DNA of 64,000 bases from Actinomadura macra NBRC 14102 (GCF_001552215.1 NZ_BCQT01000019.1:362141-426140), one strand, 5' to 3'; positions 1 through 11,149 are shown, counted from the first letter of the stretch. Notes: a model not told the origin generated them from the letters alone. Program-made: numbers and translations.

Positions 1-663
1 CAGCGTCGAGTAGTAGCCGACGAGCGTGACCAGCTCGACGAGGGCGGACCGGCCGAGGGTCGCCACCGCCTCGGTGAACACCGCGTCGCCGAGGTCCCGC
101 TCGGCGGCGAGCTGCCGGACCGCCTCGTACACGACCCGCTCGCGGACGTCGGCGAACATGGGCGCGCGGCCCTCGCGCAGCGCGCACAGCTCGTCCTCCT
201 CCAGGCCGGCGCGGCGGCCGACCCGCTCGTGCGCGTACCACTCGAAGTCCGAGCGCAGGTACGCGGCCACGACCAACGTCGCGATCTCCCGTTCCCGCTG
301 GGTGAAGGCGGTGCGGAACCGCAACGCCGCTCCGAGGTCCTGCAGCGGCAGCCCGACGGCGGGGCTGTAGAGCATCGCGTTGAACGGACCGAGGAGCCGT
401 CCCGCGCCGTCGACGAAGCGGAAGTCCGGCGACGCCGCAAGGGCGTCCGCGCCCGTGGGGGGCGGCGTCGAAGGGTCGTCGGTCGCGGCGGCCGGGGCGC
501 GGCCGGCGCGGGGACCACCGGTCACCGCCTCGTAGACGGCACGCTGCTCCTCACCCAGGGAGCCGGGGAACAGCAGCGGGAGGCGGGTCGCGAACGGCTC
601 GCGCCTCCGTCGATCATCGGCGTGTCGGTCATTGACATACTCACCGTTCGCGGGGTCGATCAC
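1..663 (-). CDS. Carboxymuconolactone decarboxylase (CMD) family protein, cut by the window edge
   Basis: An open frame enters from the left edge and reads on the minus strand for 221 codons, starting at a GTG at 663 with no strong ribosome site. Visible stretches such as RLPLLFPGSLGEEQ, FNAMLYSPAVGLPLQDLG and FRTAFTQREREIATLVVAA resemble CMD/AhpD-like alpha-helical proteins, which bind small aromatic acids or act as peroxidase-type enzymes. The CxxC pair of AhpD is not seen in the visible part, so a redox role is not supported. The C-terminus lies outside the window. Family assignment is by recognition of the helical pattern. The substrate is unknown. Confidence 0.6.
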   Translation of the reverse strand, partial: MIDPANGEYVNDRHADDRRRREPFATRLPLLFPGSLGEEQRAVYEAVTGGPRAGRAPAAATDDPSTPPPTGADALAASPDFRFVDGAGRLLGPFNAMLYSPAVGLPLQDLGAALRFRTAFTQREREIATLVVAAYLRSDFEWYAHERVGRRAGLEEDELCALREGRAPMFADVRERVVYEAVRQLAAERDLGDAVFTEAVATLGRSALVELVTLVGYYSTL

Positions 664-782
664 TTACCGCACGCTAGGGCGTCAGGGCGGCCGCCTCAAC
701 CCCTCGTCCGGAATGTGAAACCCCGCACGCACGATGACGTAGCGGTGGCGTGACACCCGGGCCCCGCTGGGAGGATGTCCCG

Positions 783-1568
783 GTGAACGGCATCTATGAC
801 GACCCCTGGGCGTACGAGCTGGCGTGCTCGTTCCGCGACGTGCCCGCCGAGGCCGGCGTCCTGCTCCGGTGGTGCGCCGAGCATCGCCCCGAGAGCGCAG
901 GTCCCGTCCGGACGGTGCTGGAACTGGCCGCCGGGCCCGCCGAGCATGCCCGCGAACTCGCGCGCCGCGGACTGACCGCGACCGCGCTCGACCTGAACCC
1001 GGCGATGTGCGCCTACGCCGCCGCCGAGGCCCGCCGCGCCGGGGTCGCCCTGGAGGTCGTCCAGGACGACATGACCCGGTTCGACCTGGGTCGCCGCTTC
1101 GACCTCGTGGTGACCATGCTCGACTCCACGTCCCACCTGATGACCCTGGACGCGTTCGTCGCGCACCTGCGGCGCGTCGCGGCGCACCTGTCCCCCGGCG
1201 GGCTCTACATCGTGGAGATGTCGCACCCGCGCGACCGGCTGGGCGACGACCCGAGCGTCAGCACCGGCTGGACGGTCGAGCGCGACGGCGTCCAGGCCAC
1301 CGTCCGGTGGGGCGAGCCCACCGACCGCCTCGACCCGGTCACCCAGATCGCCGACGACCACGTGACGGTGACGATCGACGGCGACCGGGTGATCCGCGAT
1401 GTCGTCCCCTACCGGTTCTGGACGGCCACCGAGCTGGACGCCGCGATCCGCCTCGCGGGCGGGCTGGGCGTCGCGGGCCGGTACGGCGACTTCGGGGCCG
1501 GGGCGGACACCGTGCCGCTCACCGACCCCGGCGCGTGGCGCATGATCACCGTGCTGCGTCCCGTGTGA
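783..1568 (+). CDS. Class I SAM-dependent methyltransferase
   Basis: A 261-residue protein with a Rossmann methyltransferase core. Motif I reads TVLELAAGPAEHARELA near the N-terminus, followed by ALDLNPAMCAYA and the DLVVTMLDS strand. The upstream in-frame GTG at 750 is less likely than the GTG at 783, because GGGAGG sits about 9 bases before 783 and the protein then begins with the usual family opening (YDDPWAYELAC). The substrate cannot be deduced. It ends one base before the convergent stop of glyA, so the two genes share no spacer and no obvious terminator. Confidence 0.8.
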   Translation: MNGIYDDPWAYELACSFRDVPAEAGVLLRWCAEHRPESAGPVRTVLELAAGPAEHARELARRGLTATALDLNPAMCAYAAAEARRAGVALEVVQDDMTRFDLGRRFDLVVTMLDSTSHLMTLDAFVAHLRRVAAHLSPGGLYIVEMSHPRDRLGDDPSVSTGWTVERDGVQATVRWGEPTDRLDPVTQIADDHVTVTIDGDRVIRDVVPYRFWTATELDAAIRLAGGLGVAGRYGDFGAGADTVPLTDPGAWRMITVLRPV

Positions 1569-2840
1569 TCAGGGTGCGGGAGCCCAACCGGGCATCGGGT
1601 AGGCCGCGAGCGTCTCGCGGACCTCGCCGGCGACCCGCTCGACGACCGTCTCGTCCTGCTTGGCGGCGGCCTGGACGACCTCGTCGATCCAGCCGGCGAC
1701 GCGTGGCATCCGCTCCTCGGTGAACCCGCGGGTGGTGATCGCGGCGGTGCCGAGCCTCAGCCCGGACGGGTCGAAGGGCTTGCGCGGGTCGAACGGGACG
1801 GCGTTGTAGTTCAGCTCGATGCCGGCCCGGTCGAGCGCCTGCGCGGCGACCTTGCCCGGGACGCCCTTGTTCGTGAGGTCGATCAGGATGAGGTGGTTGT
1901 CGGTGCCACCGGAGACCAGGTCGTAGCCGCGCTCCAGCAGCGCCGCCGCCAGGGCCTTGGCGTTCACCACGATCTGCCGCGCGTACCCGGCGAAGTCCGG
2001 GCGGGCGGCCTCGCTCAGCGCCACGGCGATGGCCGCGGTGGTGTGGTTGTGCGGTCCGCCCTGAAGGCCGGGGAAGACCGCCTTGTCGACCGCCTTGGCG
2101 TGCTCCGCGGACGACATGATCATCGCGCCCCGCGGGCCGCGCAACGTCTTGTGCGTGGTCGTGGAGATCACCTCGACGTGGCCCACCGGGGACGGATGGG
2201 CGCCGCCCGCGATCAGGCCCGCGATGTGGGCGACGTCCGCGGCCAGCACCGCTCCGGCCTCGCGGGCGATCTCGGCGAACGCCGGGAAGTCGATCGTGCG
2301 CGGGACGGCGGTGCCGCCGCACCAGATGAGCTTCGGCCGCTCCTTGAGCGCGAGGTCGCGGACCTGGTCCATGTCGACCCGTCCGGTGTCAGCGCGCACG
2401 TCGTAGCGGACCGGCCGGAACCACTTGCCGGTGACCGACACCGACCAGCCGTGCGTCAGGTGACCGCCCATCGGCAGGGACAGCCCCATCACCGTGTCGC
2501 CCGGCTCCAGGAACGCCATGTACACCGCGAGGTTGGCGGGCGAGCCGGAGTACGGCTGGACGTTGGCGTGCTCGACGCCGAACAGGGCCTTGGCCCGCTC
2601 GATGGCGAGCAGTTCGATCGGATCGACGTTCTGCTGGCCCTCGTAGTAGCGCTTGCCCGCGTAGCCCTCGGAGTACTTGTTGGTCAGGACCGTGCCGGTG
2701 GCCTCCAGCACGGCGGGCGAGACATAGTTCTCCGAGGCGATGAGCCGGATCTTCTCGAACTGGCGCCGGGCCTCGGCCTCGACCAGTCCGGCGATCTCGG
2801 GGTCCTGGTCCCGCAGGTGGGGAACGGCCGGTTCGTGCAT
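1569..2840 (-). CDS. glyA: Serine hydroxymethyltransferase
   Basis: Full-length 423-residue PLP enzyme converting serine plus tetrahydrofolate to glycine plus 5,10-methylene-THF in the cytoplasm, the main source of one-carbon units. The PLP lysine lies in the signature TTTHKTLRGPRG (Lys about 231). The SENYVSPAVLEA and YSEGYAGKRYYEGQ blocks of the family are intact. ATG at 2840 is preceded by GGAGG. A ZTP riboswitch lies immediately upstream, so expression probably responds to ZMP/ZTP, which accumulates when 10-formyl-THF runs low. That fits the enzyme's folate role. The gene appears monocistronic and ends tail to tail with the methyltransferase. Confidence 0.97.
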   Translation of the reverse strand: MHEPAVPHLRDQDPEIAGLVEAEARRQFEKIRLIASENYVSPAVLEATGTVLTNKYSEGYAGKRYYEGQQNVDPIELLAIERAKALFGVEHANVQPYSGSPANLAVYMAFLEPGDTVMGLSLPMGGHLTHGWSVSVTGKWFRPVRYDVRADTGRVDMDQVRDLALKERPKLIWCGGTAVPRTIDFPAFAEIAREAGAVLAADVAHIAGLIAGGAHPSPVGHVEVISTTTHKTLRGPRGAMIMSSAEHAKAVDKAVFPGLQGGPHNHTTAAIAVALSEAARPDFAGYARQIVVNAKALAAALLERGYDLVSGGTDNHLILIDLTNKGVPGKVAAQALDRAGIELNYNAVPFDPRKPFDPSGLRLGTAAITTRGFTEERMPRVAGWIDEVVQAAAKQDETVVERVAGEVRETLAAYPMPGWAPAP

Positions 2841-2899
2841 GACTGCCTCCGCACTGTTCGCGCCGGGCTCGCTTCGGGCGCCCCGGCGGGTGGGGACCC

Positions 2900-2980
2900 G
2901 TACACCCAGGCGCGCGGTGTGCGGAACTAGTGTCGCTTCCCGGTGGTTGTCTCCACCTTGACTGCGCCAGTCGCGTTGGC
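2900..2980 (-). promoter_or_regulatory. ZTP (pfl) riboswitch controlling glyA
   Basis: On the minus strand the conserved pfl elements occur in order: CGCGACTGGCG (2975-2965), a GGTGG...CCACC hairpin running into GGGAAGCG (about 2958-2934), and, after a linker, CGCCTGGG (2912-2905). These match the two-part ZTP aptamer whose halves form a pseudoknot around ZMP/ZTP. About 60 bases separate the aptamer from the glyA start. They hold GC-rich inverted segments that could form a terminator or mask the ribosome site. The 5' half lies inside the end of the upstream EamA reading frame. Identified by eye; a covariance-model search was not run. Confidence 0.85.
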
Positions 2981-3904
2981 GCCATCATAGCGATCCCGGC
3001 CCGCCGGGCGCGGCGTCCGCGCGGGGAACGAGACGATGACAAGCCCGGCCAACAGGAGCAGGGACCCGGCTCCGACCGGCACCGACATCCGCTCGCCGAG
3101 GACGGCGACGGCGATGCCGGTGGCCACCAGCGGCTCGGCGAGGCTGAGCGTCCCCGCGGTCGCCGCGCTCACCCGCCGGAGGCCTGCGACGAAGGCCGTG
3201 TACGCGGCGGCGGTGGCGGCGATCCCCAGCCAGGCCACGAGCGCGGCCGTGCGCGGTGCGGCGAGTCTCGGCGTCTCCGCGAGCATCCACGGCAGCAGCG
3301 CCGTGCCACCGGCGAGAAGCGTGACCGAGACCGCGGCGGTCATGCCCACGTCCTGCCGGGTCAGGACCTTGGCGGACACGGTGTAGACGCCGAAGCACGT
3401 CCCGGCGACGAGGCTGAGCCCGATCCCCACGGGGTCGGCGTGGACCTGCGGTCCGGGGACCATGAGCAGTGCGACGCCGCCGACCGCGCACGCCGTCCCC
3501 GCCCACCAGCGGCGTCCGAGGGCGCTCCCGAGGACGATCCGCTCGCACAGGCCCGTCGACACCGGCGCCAGACCGAACACGACCGCGGTCGCGACGGCGG
3601 CGCCGGTGCGGTCCACCGCGCTGAAGAACGACGCCTGGAAGGTGCCGGTCGCGGTGGTCGCTGCGGCAAGCGGCGGCCACGTCCCCCGTGCCAGCGGCCC
3701 ACGCGCGAGGGTGAGGAACGTCCGGGGACGGGTCGCGAGCACCACGGCGGCGAGCACCAGGCCGCCGCCGAGGATCCGCGCACCGCCGACCGCGACCGGG
3801 CTCGCGGACGGTTCGGCCAGTGCCTGCGCCGGTCCGACCGTCCCCCACAGAATGCCCGCGACGAGCACCAGCAGCACTCCCGAAGAGTTGTTCCATCGGT
3901 CCAT
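2927..3904 (-). CDS. EamA/DMT-superfamily transporter
   Basis: A 325-residue, strongly hydrophobic protein with about ten predicted membrane helices in two five-helix halves, typical of drug/metabolite exporters. It starts at ATG 3904 (MDRWNNSSGVLLVLVAG); the first half contains GILWGTVGPAQALA and the second GTCFGVYTVSAKVL, the EamA-type repeat. The last 18 or so residues, after the final helix, are charged and are encoded by the glyA ZTP riboswitch, so this tail is probably not under protein-level constraint. An Lrp-type regulator lies upstream on the same strand. The substrate is unknown, possibly an amino acid or a related metabolite. Confidence 0.85.
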   Translation of the reverse strand: MDRWNNSSGVLLVLVAGILWGTVGPAQALAEPSASPVAVGGARILGGGLVLAAVVLATRPRTFLTLARGPLARGTWPPLAAATTATGTFQASFFSAVDRTGAAVATAVVFGLAPVSTGLCERIVLGSALGRRWWAGTACAVGGVALLMVPGPQVHADPVGIGLSLVAGTCFGVYTVSAKVLTRQDVGMTAAVSVTLLAGGTALLPWMLAETPRLAAPRTAALVAWLGIAATAAAYTAFVAGLRRVSAATAGTLSLAEPLVATGIAVAVLGERMSVPVGAGSLLLLAGLVIVSFPARTPRPAGRDRYDGANATGAVKVETTTGKRH

Positions 3905-4013
3905 GGCCCCGACGCTAGGAGAACGTGCGGTCCATTACGTTCACGACCGCTCTTCATTCGGTCTGGGCTGTCAGCACCGTCACCTATTCGGGCACAGGGC
4001 CAGTCTCTGGTGG

Positions 4014-4505
4014 CTAGCTGTAGGACGTTCGGCGCTCCCGTCGCTCAGGTGACGGAAGTTCGGCCTGTTCGACCGGCTGGACGTAGTCGTAGACGACGGT
4101 GGTGCGGACGTCCACGAACTCCTTGCGGCGGGCCAGCCGGTCGAGCACGAAGTCCCGCAGGTACGCGGTGCTCGGCACGGCCACGTGGACCAGGAGGTCC
4201 TCGTTCCCCGTGACCACGAACACTCCGACGGCCTCGGGCATCGCGGCCATGCTGTCGCGGGCCGACTCGATCGCCTCCCGCGACTGCGGCCGGATCCTGA
4301 TCGAGATCAGCGCCTGCACACCGCGGTCGAGCCGCTCCAGGTCGGCCGCCGCGTGGAAGCCGGTGATGACGCCGCGCGACCGCAGCGCCCTCGTGCGCTC
4401 CAACGCCGTGGACGGGGCGATCCCGACCGCCTCGGCGAGCTCCCGGTTCGTCTGGCGCCCGTCGCGCTGCAGCCGCCGCAGGATCGCCTGGTCCACCGCG
4501 TCCAT
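4014..4505 (-). CDS. Lrp/AsnC family transcriptional regulator
   Basis: A 163-residue protein with an N-terminal helix-turn-helix (LDAVDQAILRRLQRDGR region, then NRELAEAVGIAPSTALERTRAL) and a C-terminal RAM ligand-sensing domain (ALISIRIRPQSREAIES, VVTGNEDLLVHV). ATG at 4505 is chosen over longer frames because GGGAGGGA lies about 5 bases upstream and the protein then starts with the family's MDAVDQ-type opening. It lies between two transporter genes on the same strand, so it probably controls one or both. Effectors of this family are usually amino acids. Confidence 0.88.
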   Translation of the reverse strand: MDAVDQAILRRLQRDGRQTNRELAEAVGIAPSTALERTRALRSRGVITGFHAAADLERLDRGVQALISIRIRPQSREAIESARDSMAAMPEAVGVFVVTGNEDLLVHVAVPSTAYLRDFVLDRLARRKEFVDVRTTVVYDYVQPVEQAELPSPERRERRTSYS

Positions 4506-4580
4506 AAGGTCCCTCCCATCGTCGGCGGGTGCCGAACTCCCGCACGCGGAAACGCGCTCTGACACCCCGTCCACCGAAGA

Positions 4581-6059
4581 TTATTCGACCGGCGCGGCCA
4601 CCGGCGTCGCCGGCACGGGCGCGGACGCGGGACGGCGGATCAGGACGAGCGCGGCCACACCCGCGGCCAACGCGACCACCCCCGCCGTCGCGCACGCGGC
4701 GTTCAGCCCGGACGCGAAGGCCGCGTGCGCGGCGGCCTGCGGGACGCCGCTCGCCCGGCCGCCGGTGAGAGCGTGCGCGGCCGCGTCCCCGTCGGGAACC
4801 CGGTGTTCGAGGGAACGTTCCATCGTAGTGCGGAAGACGCTCCCGAGCACCGCGACGCCAAGCGCGTAGCCGAGCTGCCGGACGGTCCCGACCGCGCCCG
4901 CCGCCATCCCGCCGCGTTCGGGCGGCACCGAGGCCATCGCCGCCGCCGTCACGGTCGGCATGGCCAGTCCGACGCCCACACCGGTGACGGCCAGCCCGGG
5001 GACCAGCGCCGTCCAACCCGAGCCGGCCGCCAGCACCGCCTGGCCCAACGTCCCGAACCCGATGAGCAGCATCCCGGCACCGACCGTCCAGCGGGGCGAG
5101 ACTCCGTTCAGGAACCGCCCGGCCAGCGCGGAGACCGCGAAGGACAGGCCGCTGATCGGCAGCAGCACCAGACCGGCCGCGACCGCGTCCTGGCCCTGGA
5201 CCGTCTGCAGCCACAGCGAGGTATAGGGCAGGTAGGAGAACGCCGCGCCGGACAGCACCAGCGAGGCGATCATGATCCCGGTGAAGGAAGGGCCGCGGAA
5301 CAACCGCAGGTCCAGCAGCGGGTGCGGGTTCCCGGCCTCGACCGCGGCGAACACCGCCAGCGCGAGCAGCCCCGCCGCGGCCGTGCCGATCACGGCGGGC
5401 GAGCGCCAGCCCGCCTCGCCCGCGCGGGTCAGCGCGTAGGTGAGGGTCGCGGCGGCCGCGGCGAAGGAGACCACGCCCGGCACATCGATCCGCCGGGCCG
5501 CCGGGTCGCGGGACTCCGCCAGCACGCGAAGCGCCAGCACCACCGCCGCCGCCCCGGCCGGCAGATTCACCAGGAAGATCCATCGCCAGCCGAGGTGCGC
5601 GGTCAGCAGCCCGCCGATGACCGGCCCGGCCCCGGCCGCGGCGCCGCTGACCGCGCCCCACACACCGAACGCCACGCCCCGGTCGCGGCCCTGGTAGGAG
5701 GCGTTCACCAGCGCCACGGTCGTGGCGAACATCGCCGCCGCGCCGGCGCCCTGCACGGCCCGCGCGGCGATCAGCGCCGGGGAGGCCGGCGCGACCCCGC
5801 AGGCCAGCGACGCCAGCGTGAACACCGCCAGCCCCGCCACGTACACCCGGCGGCGCCCGACCAGGTCGGCGAGCCCGCCCGCCGCCAGCAGCGCGGCGGC
5901 CAGCACCAGCGCGTAGACGTCCATCACCCATTGCAGCGCGCCGTAGGACGTGCCGAGGCCCACCGCCATCTCGGGCAGCGCCACGGTCACGATGTTGACG
6001 TCGACCAGCAGCATGAACGTTCCCGCGCACACGGCCGTCAGCGGCCCCCACCTGCCCAT
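4581..6059 (-). CDS. MFS drug-efflux transporter, DHA2 (EmrB/QacA) type
   Basis: A 492-residue protein with about 14 predicted membrane helices. The N-terminal motif VDVNIVTVALPEM and the loop GGLADLVGRRRVYVAG (motif A) identify proton-driven multidrug exporters of the 14-helix DHA2 group. GPVIGGLL is the antiporter motif C. The start at 6059 (MGRWGPLTAVCAG) follows AAGGGAT by about 8 bases; an in-frame ATG 39 bases further upstream lacks such a site. It is divergent from the two-module Lrp-type regulator at 6170, its likely controller. The exported compound is unknown. Confidence 0.9.
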   Translation of the reverse strand: MGRWGPLTAVCAGTFMLLVDVNIVTVALPEMAVGLGTSYGALQWVMDVYALVLAAALLAAGGLADLVGRRRVYVAGLAVFTLASLACGVAPASPALIAARAVQGAGAAAMFATTVALVNASYQGRDRGVAFGVWGAVSGAAAGAGPVIGGLLTAHLGWRWIFLVNLPAGAAAVVLALRVLAESRDPAARRIDVPGVVSFAAAAATLTYALTRAGEAGWRSPAVIGTAAAGLLALAVFAAVEAGNPHPLLDLRLFRGPSFTGIMIASLVLSGAAFSYLPYTSLWLQTVQGQDAVAAGLVLLPISGLSFAVSALAGRFLNGVSPRWTVGAGMLLIGFGTLGQAVLAAGSGWTALVPGLAVTGVGVGLAMPTVTAAAMASVPPERGGMAAGAVGTVRQLGYALGVAVLGSVFRTTMERSLEHRVPDGDAAAHALTGGRASGVPQAAAHAAFASGLNAACATAGVVALAAGVAALVLIRRPASAPVPATPVAAPVE

Positions 6060-6169
6060 CGCGGATCCCTTCGTCGTCGTTCTCGGATCCGACAACACTC
6101 ACCGCGAGAACGCCCAGAATCCACTCAACGGCTCCGAACTCCATGATTTTCGACATGACGTAGCCTCAG

Positions 6170-7150
6170 ATGGTGATTTCCGCTCAAGCCGATCAACTGG
6201 ACCGCCGGCTGATCGAGGCCCTCCAGCTCGACGGCCGCGCGCCGTTCAACCGGATCGCGGACGTCCTCGGCGTCTCCGACCAGACCGTGGCGCGCCGCTA
6301 CCGGCGGCTCCGCTCGGCCGGCCTGCTCCGGGTCGTCGGCGTACCCGGCGCCGACCACGGCCGCTGGATCGTCCGGCTCCAGTGCGCACCGAGCGCCGTC
6401 CAGGGGGTCGCCGCCACACTGGCGCGCCGGCCAGACACGATCTGGGTGCAGCTCGTGTCCGGCGGCACCGAGATCCTCTGCATCGTCCGGCCCGTCACCG
6501 CCGACGACAGCGAGCAGATCCTGCTGGACGCGCTGCCGCGCACCGACCGGGTCATCGCGGTGGCCGCGCACCGTGTCCTGCACACCTTCTACGGCTCACC
6601 GCGCCGGGTGCGCTTCCTCGGGGCGCTCACCCCGGACGAGGCGCGGCGGCTGCGGCCCGCCGTCGAGCCGGCGGAGGAGACCGCCGCGACCGAGCCGCCC
6701 GATCCCGGCGACCGGGCCCTGCTGGAGGTGCTGGCCCGGGACGGCCGGGCCGGGCACGCCGAGTTGGCCGCGGCGACGGGCTGGTCGCCGTCCACGATCG
6801 GCCGCCGTATCGATCACCTGCGGGCCACCGGCGCGCTGCGGTACTACGCCGAGTTCGACCTGCGCTACGTCGGCTTCCGAGCCGCCGCCCGGCTGTGGAT
6901 CACAGTGCCGCCCGCCGGGCTGGAGGTCACCGGACGGGCTCTCGCCGCCCACTCCGAGGCGGTGTTCGTCGCCGCGACGACCGGCCCCGCCAACCTCAAT
7001 GTCGCCATCGTCTGCCGCGACTCCCGGGAGATCTACCGCTACCTCACCGAGCGGGTGGCGGCCCTGCCCGACGTCGGGCATGTGGAGACCACGCCCATCG
7101 CGCGGAACGTCAAGGGCGTCGGCAGCGTCCTGCCCGGCCATGTGAAGTGA
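6170..7150 (+). CDS. Double-module Lrp/AsnC-type transcriptional regulator
   Basis: A 326-residue protein carrying the AsnC-type helix-turn-helix twice: LDRRLIEALQLDGRAPFNRIADVLGVSDQTVARR at the start, and again GDRALLEVLARDGRAG...LAAATGWSPSTIGRRIDHL from about residue 183. Each is followed by a RAM-like alpha/beta segment. Such duplicated Lrp proteins are common in actinobacteria and usually act on the adjacent divergent gene, here the MFS pump 110 bases away. The ATG at 6170 has no Shine-Dalgarno sequence, and TAGCCT lies just upstream, so a leaderless transcript is possible. The ligand is unknown. Confidence 0.85.
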   Translation: MVISAQADQLDRRLIEALQLDGRAPFNRIADVLGVSDQTVARRYRRLRSAGLLRVVGVPGADHGRWIVRLQCAPSAVQGVAATLARRPDTIWVQLVSGGTEILCIVRPVTADDSEQILLDALPRTDRVIAVAAHRVLHTFYGSPRRVRFLGALTPDEARRLRPAVEPAEETAATEPPDPGDRALLEVLARDGRAGHAELAAATGWSPSTIGRRIDHLRATGALRYYAEFDLRYVGFRAAARLWITVPPAGLEVTGRALAAHSEAVFVAATTGPANLNVAIVCRDSREIYRYLTERVAALPDVGHVETTPIARNVKGVGSVLPGHVK

Positions 7151-7171
7151 GGACGGCGCGTGACATGACAA

Positions 7172-7200
7172 GCGCATGGCCCCCGGCGGGGGCCATGCGC
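7172..7200. terminator. Bidirectional hairpin terminator
   Basis: A perfect 13-bp inverted repeat, GCGCATGGCCCCC and its complement, with a GGC loop, sits exactly between the convergent ends of the Lrp-type gene (7150) and rbpA (7218). There is no T-run, as usual in high-GC actinomycetes. Confidence 0.85.
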
Positions 7201-7217
7201 GTGGAGTACGGGACCGG

Positions 7218-7592
7218 TCAGCTGCGGCCCGCGGCCTCCAGTGCTCTCTTGACGGCGGCGCGCTTCTGGCGGAGCTTGGCGAGCGCCTCTTCGAGGATGG
7301 CCTCGCCGTCCTCGTCGCTGCGGCGCTCCTTCACATAGGCCAGGTGCGTCTTGTACGGCTCGGTCTTCGGCGGAGCCGGCGGGTGCTCCGAGTCCTGACC
7401 CGCGGGGAACCCGCAGCGTGGGCAGTCCCACGTCTCGGGGACCGCGACGTCGGTCGCGAAGCTGGGGCGGGTCTCGTGCCTGTTGGCGCAGTAGAAGGTC
7501 ACCCACACGCGGGGGGCGGCGTCGCCGCGCTCCGCCTCTCCCATCGGACCGGCCCCGACGCGGCTGCCCCGAATCGCGTTGCCACTACCCAC
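7218..7592 (-). CDS. rbpA: RNA polymerase-binding protein RbpA
   Basis: A 124-residue protein that binds RNA polymerase and group 1/2 sigma factors and stimulates promoter opening, found only in actinobacteria. The N-terminal tail MGSGNAIRGSRVGAGPMGE and the core ETRPSFATDVAVPETWDCPRCG are near-identical to the family. Probable zinc ligands are Cys35, His39, Cys57 and Cys60. The sigma-interaction helix follows at KTHLAYVKERRSDEDGE. It is the last gene of the gap-pgk-tpiA-secG-rbpA run, 80 bases after secG, and ends at the bidirectional terminator. Confidence 0.97.
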   Translation of the reverse strand: MGSGNAIRGSRVGAGPMGEAERGDAAPRVWVTFYCANRHETRPSFATDVAVPETWDCPRCGFPAGQDSEHPPAPPKTEPYKTHLAYVKERRSDEDGEAILEEALAKLRQKRAAVKRALEAAGRS

Positions 7593-7672
7593 GGACTACT
7601 CCTCGCTCAGTTTGCCCTTGCCACCCGTGACCTCGAGGGCGGCGCGGCGCTCGTACGTATGGAACAGAAGGC

Positions 7673-7915
7673 TCAGCCGACGCCCTTGTGCTTGAACAGC
7701 AACCCGAGGACGACGATCGAGGCGAACCAGATGACGCCGACGCCAACGGTCAGCCGGTCAAGATTGCGCTCCACAACCGACGATCCGCCCAGCGACGACG
7801 AGATGCCGCCCCCGAACATGTCGGAAAGGCCGCCGCCCTTGCCCTTGTGCATCAAGACGAAGACCACCATCAGCAGGCTGGTGACGATGAGCACGATAGA
7901 GGTTGCGATGATCAC
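7673..7915 (-). CDS. secG: Preprotein translocase subunit SecG
   Basis: An 80-residue protein with two predicted membrane helices (about residues 2-22 and 53-75). The connecting loop HKGKGGGLSDMFGGG is the SecG signature. It assists SecYEA-driven protein export at the inner membrane. It follows tpiA on the same strand after a 169-base gap, the common actinobacterial arrangement. Length is normal for the family. Confidence 0.95.
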   Translation of the reverse strand: MIIATSIVLIVTSLLMVVFVLMHKGKGGGLSDMFGGGISSSLGGSSVVERNLDRLTVGVGVIWFASIVVLGLLFKHKGVG

Positions 7916-8084
7916 AGTTCTTCAGCGCCTTCTCTGGCCAGACCCGCGGGGAGCGGGGCTTGTCTGTCGTTCAAGGACGGAGGGTCGAGCCGGACGGGTT
8001 TACCCGTCCGCTACGAAGGGTACGTCGAAGTCTCCCCTGGTACGGCAAGAACTCCCATGTCACACAGAATTGATCAGTTTGTGA

Positions 8085-8879
8085 TCAGACGGGGAGATCC
8101 CGGTACCGGCAGATCTTGACGAACTCTCCCGGGTCGAGGCTGGCACCACCGACCAAGGCACCGTCCACATCGGACTGCGCCATGATCCCGGCGATGTTGT
8201 TCCCCTTGACCGAGCCGCCGTACAGGATACGCGTCTGGTCGGCCACTCCGCCGTCGTAGAGCTCGGCGATTCGCGTCCGGATGGCGCCACACACCTCTTG
8301 CGCGTCCTTCGGCGTGGCGACCTCCCCGGTGCCGATCGCCCAGACCGGCTCGTAGGCGATCACGGTGCGGCGGACCTGCTCGGCGGTGAGCTTGTCGAGC
8401 CCGCCGTCGAGCTGCGCGAGGACGTGCGGGACCTGCTCGCCGGCCTTGCGGACGTCGAGACCCTCCCCCACGCACAGGATCGGGGTGATGTCGGCGGCGA
8501 GCGCGGCCTTGGCCTTGGCGTTGACGACCGCGTCGTCCTCGGCGTGGTACTGGCGGCGCTCGGAGTGCCCGACGACGACGTAGGAGCAGCCCAGCTTGGC
8601 CAGCATCGACGCGGCGATCTCGCCGGTGTAGGCGCCGGAGGCGTGCTGCGAGACGTCCTGCGCCCCGTACTGGATCGCGTAGCGGTCGGCCTCGATCACC
8701 GTCTGCGCCGAGCGCAGCGCGGTGAACGGTGGCAGCACGACCACGTCGACGGCCTCGTAGTCGGCCTCCTTGAGCGCGAACGCCATCTTCTGGACGAGCA
8801 GGATCGCGTCCAGGTGGTTCTTGTTCATCTTCCAGTTGCCGGCCATGAGCGGCTTGCGGGAAGGGGTGACGGGGGCCAT
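8085..8879 (-). CDS. tpiA: Triosephosphate isomerase
   Basis: A 264-residue TIM-barrel enzyme interconverting dihydroxyacetone phosphate and glyceraldehyde 3-phosphate. All catalytic residues are present: Lys17 in GNWKMN, His105 in VVVGHSERR and Glu177 in AYEPVWAIGTG. The phosphate-binding loop YGGSVKGNN is intact near the C-terminus. Its start lies 3 bases after the stop of pgk, so the two are almost certainly co-transcribed and translationally linked. Confidence 0.98.
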   Translation of the reverse strand: MAPVTPSRKPLMAGNWKMNKNHLDAILLVQKMAFALKEADYEAVDVVVLPPFTALRSAQTVIEADRYAIQYGAQDVSQHASGAYTGEIAASMLAKLGCSYVVVGHSERRQYHAEDDAVVNAKAKAALAADITPILCVGEGLDVRKAGEQVPHVLAQLDGGLDKLTAEQVRRTVIAYEPVWAIGTGEVATPKDAQEVCGAIRTRIAELYDGGVADQTRILYGGSVKGNNIAGIMAQSDVDGALVGGASLDPGEFVKICRYRDLPV

Positions 8880-8882
8880 CGG

Positions 8883-10070
<1,188 letters not shown>

Positions 10071-10097
10071 CGGGATGCGTTGTCCTTCCGGATACGG

Positions 10098-10136
10098 CCG
10101 CGCCGCGGCCCGCCCCGGGGGGTGGCCACGGCGCGG
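10098..10136 (-). other. Hairpin in the gap-pgk intergenic spacer
   Basis: CCGCGCCG pairs perfectly with CGGCGCGG, and a second inner stem (GGCC/GGCC) follows after one mismatch. The structure sits in the 74-base gap between the gap stop and the pgk start. It could be a partial terminator, an RNA-processing site or an mRNA stabiliser. No T-run is present. Confidence 0.5.
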
Positions 10137-10144
10137 TCAGCGGG

Positions 10145-11149
<1,005 letters not shown>

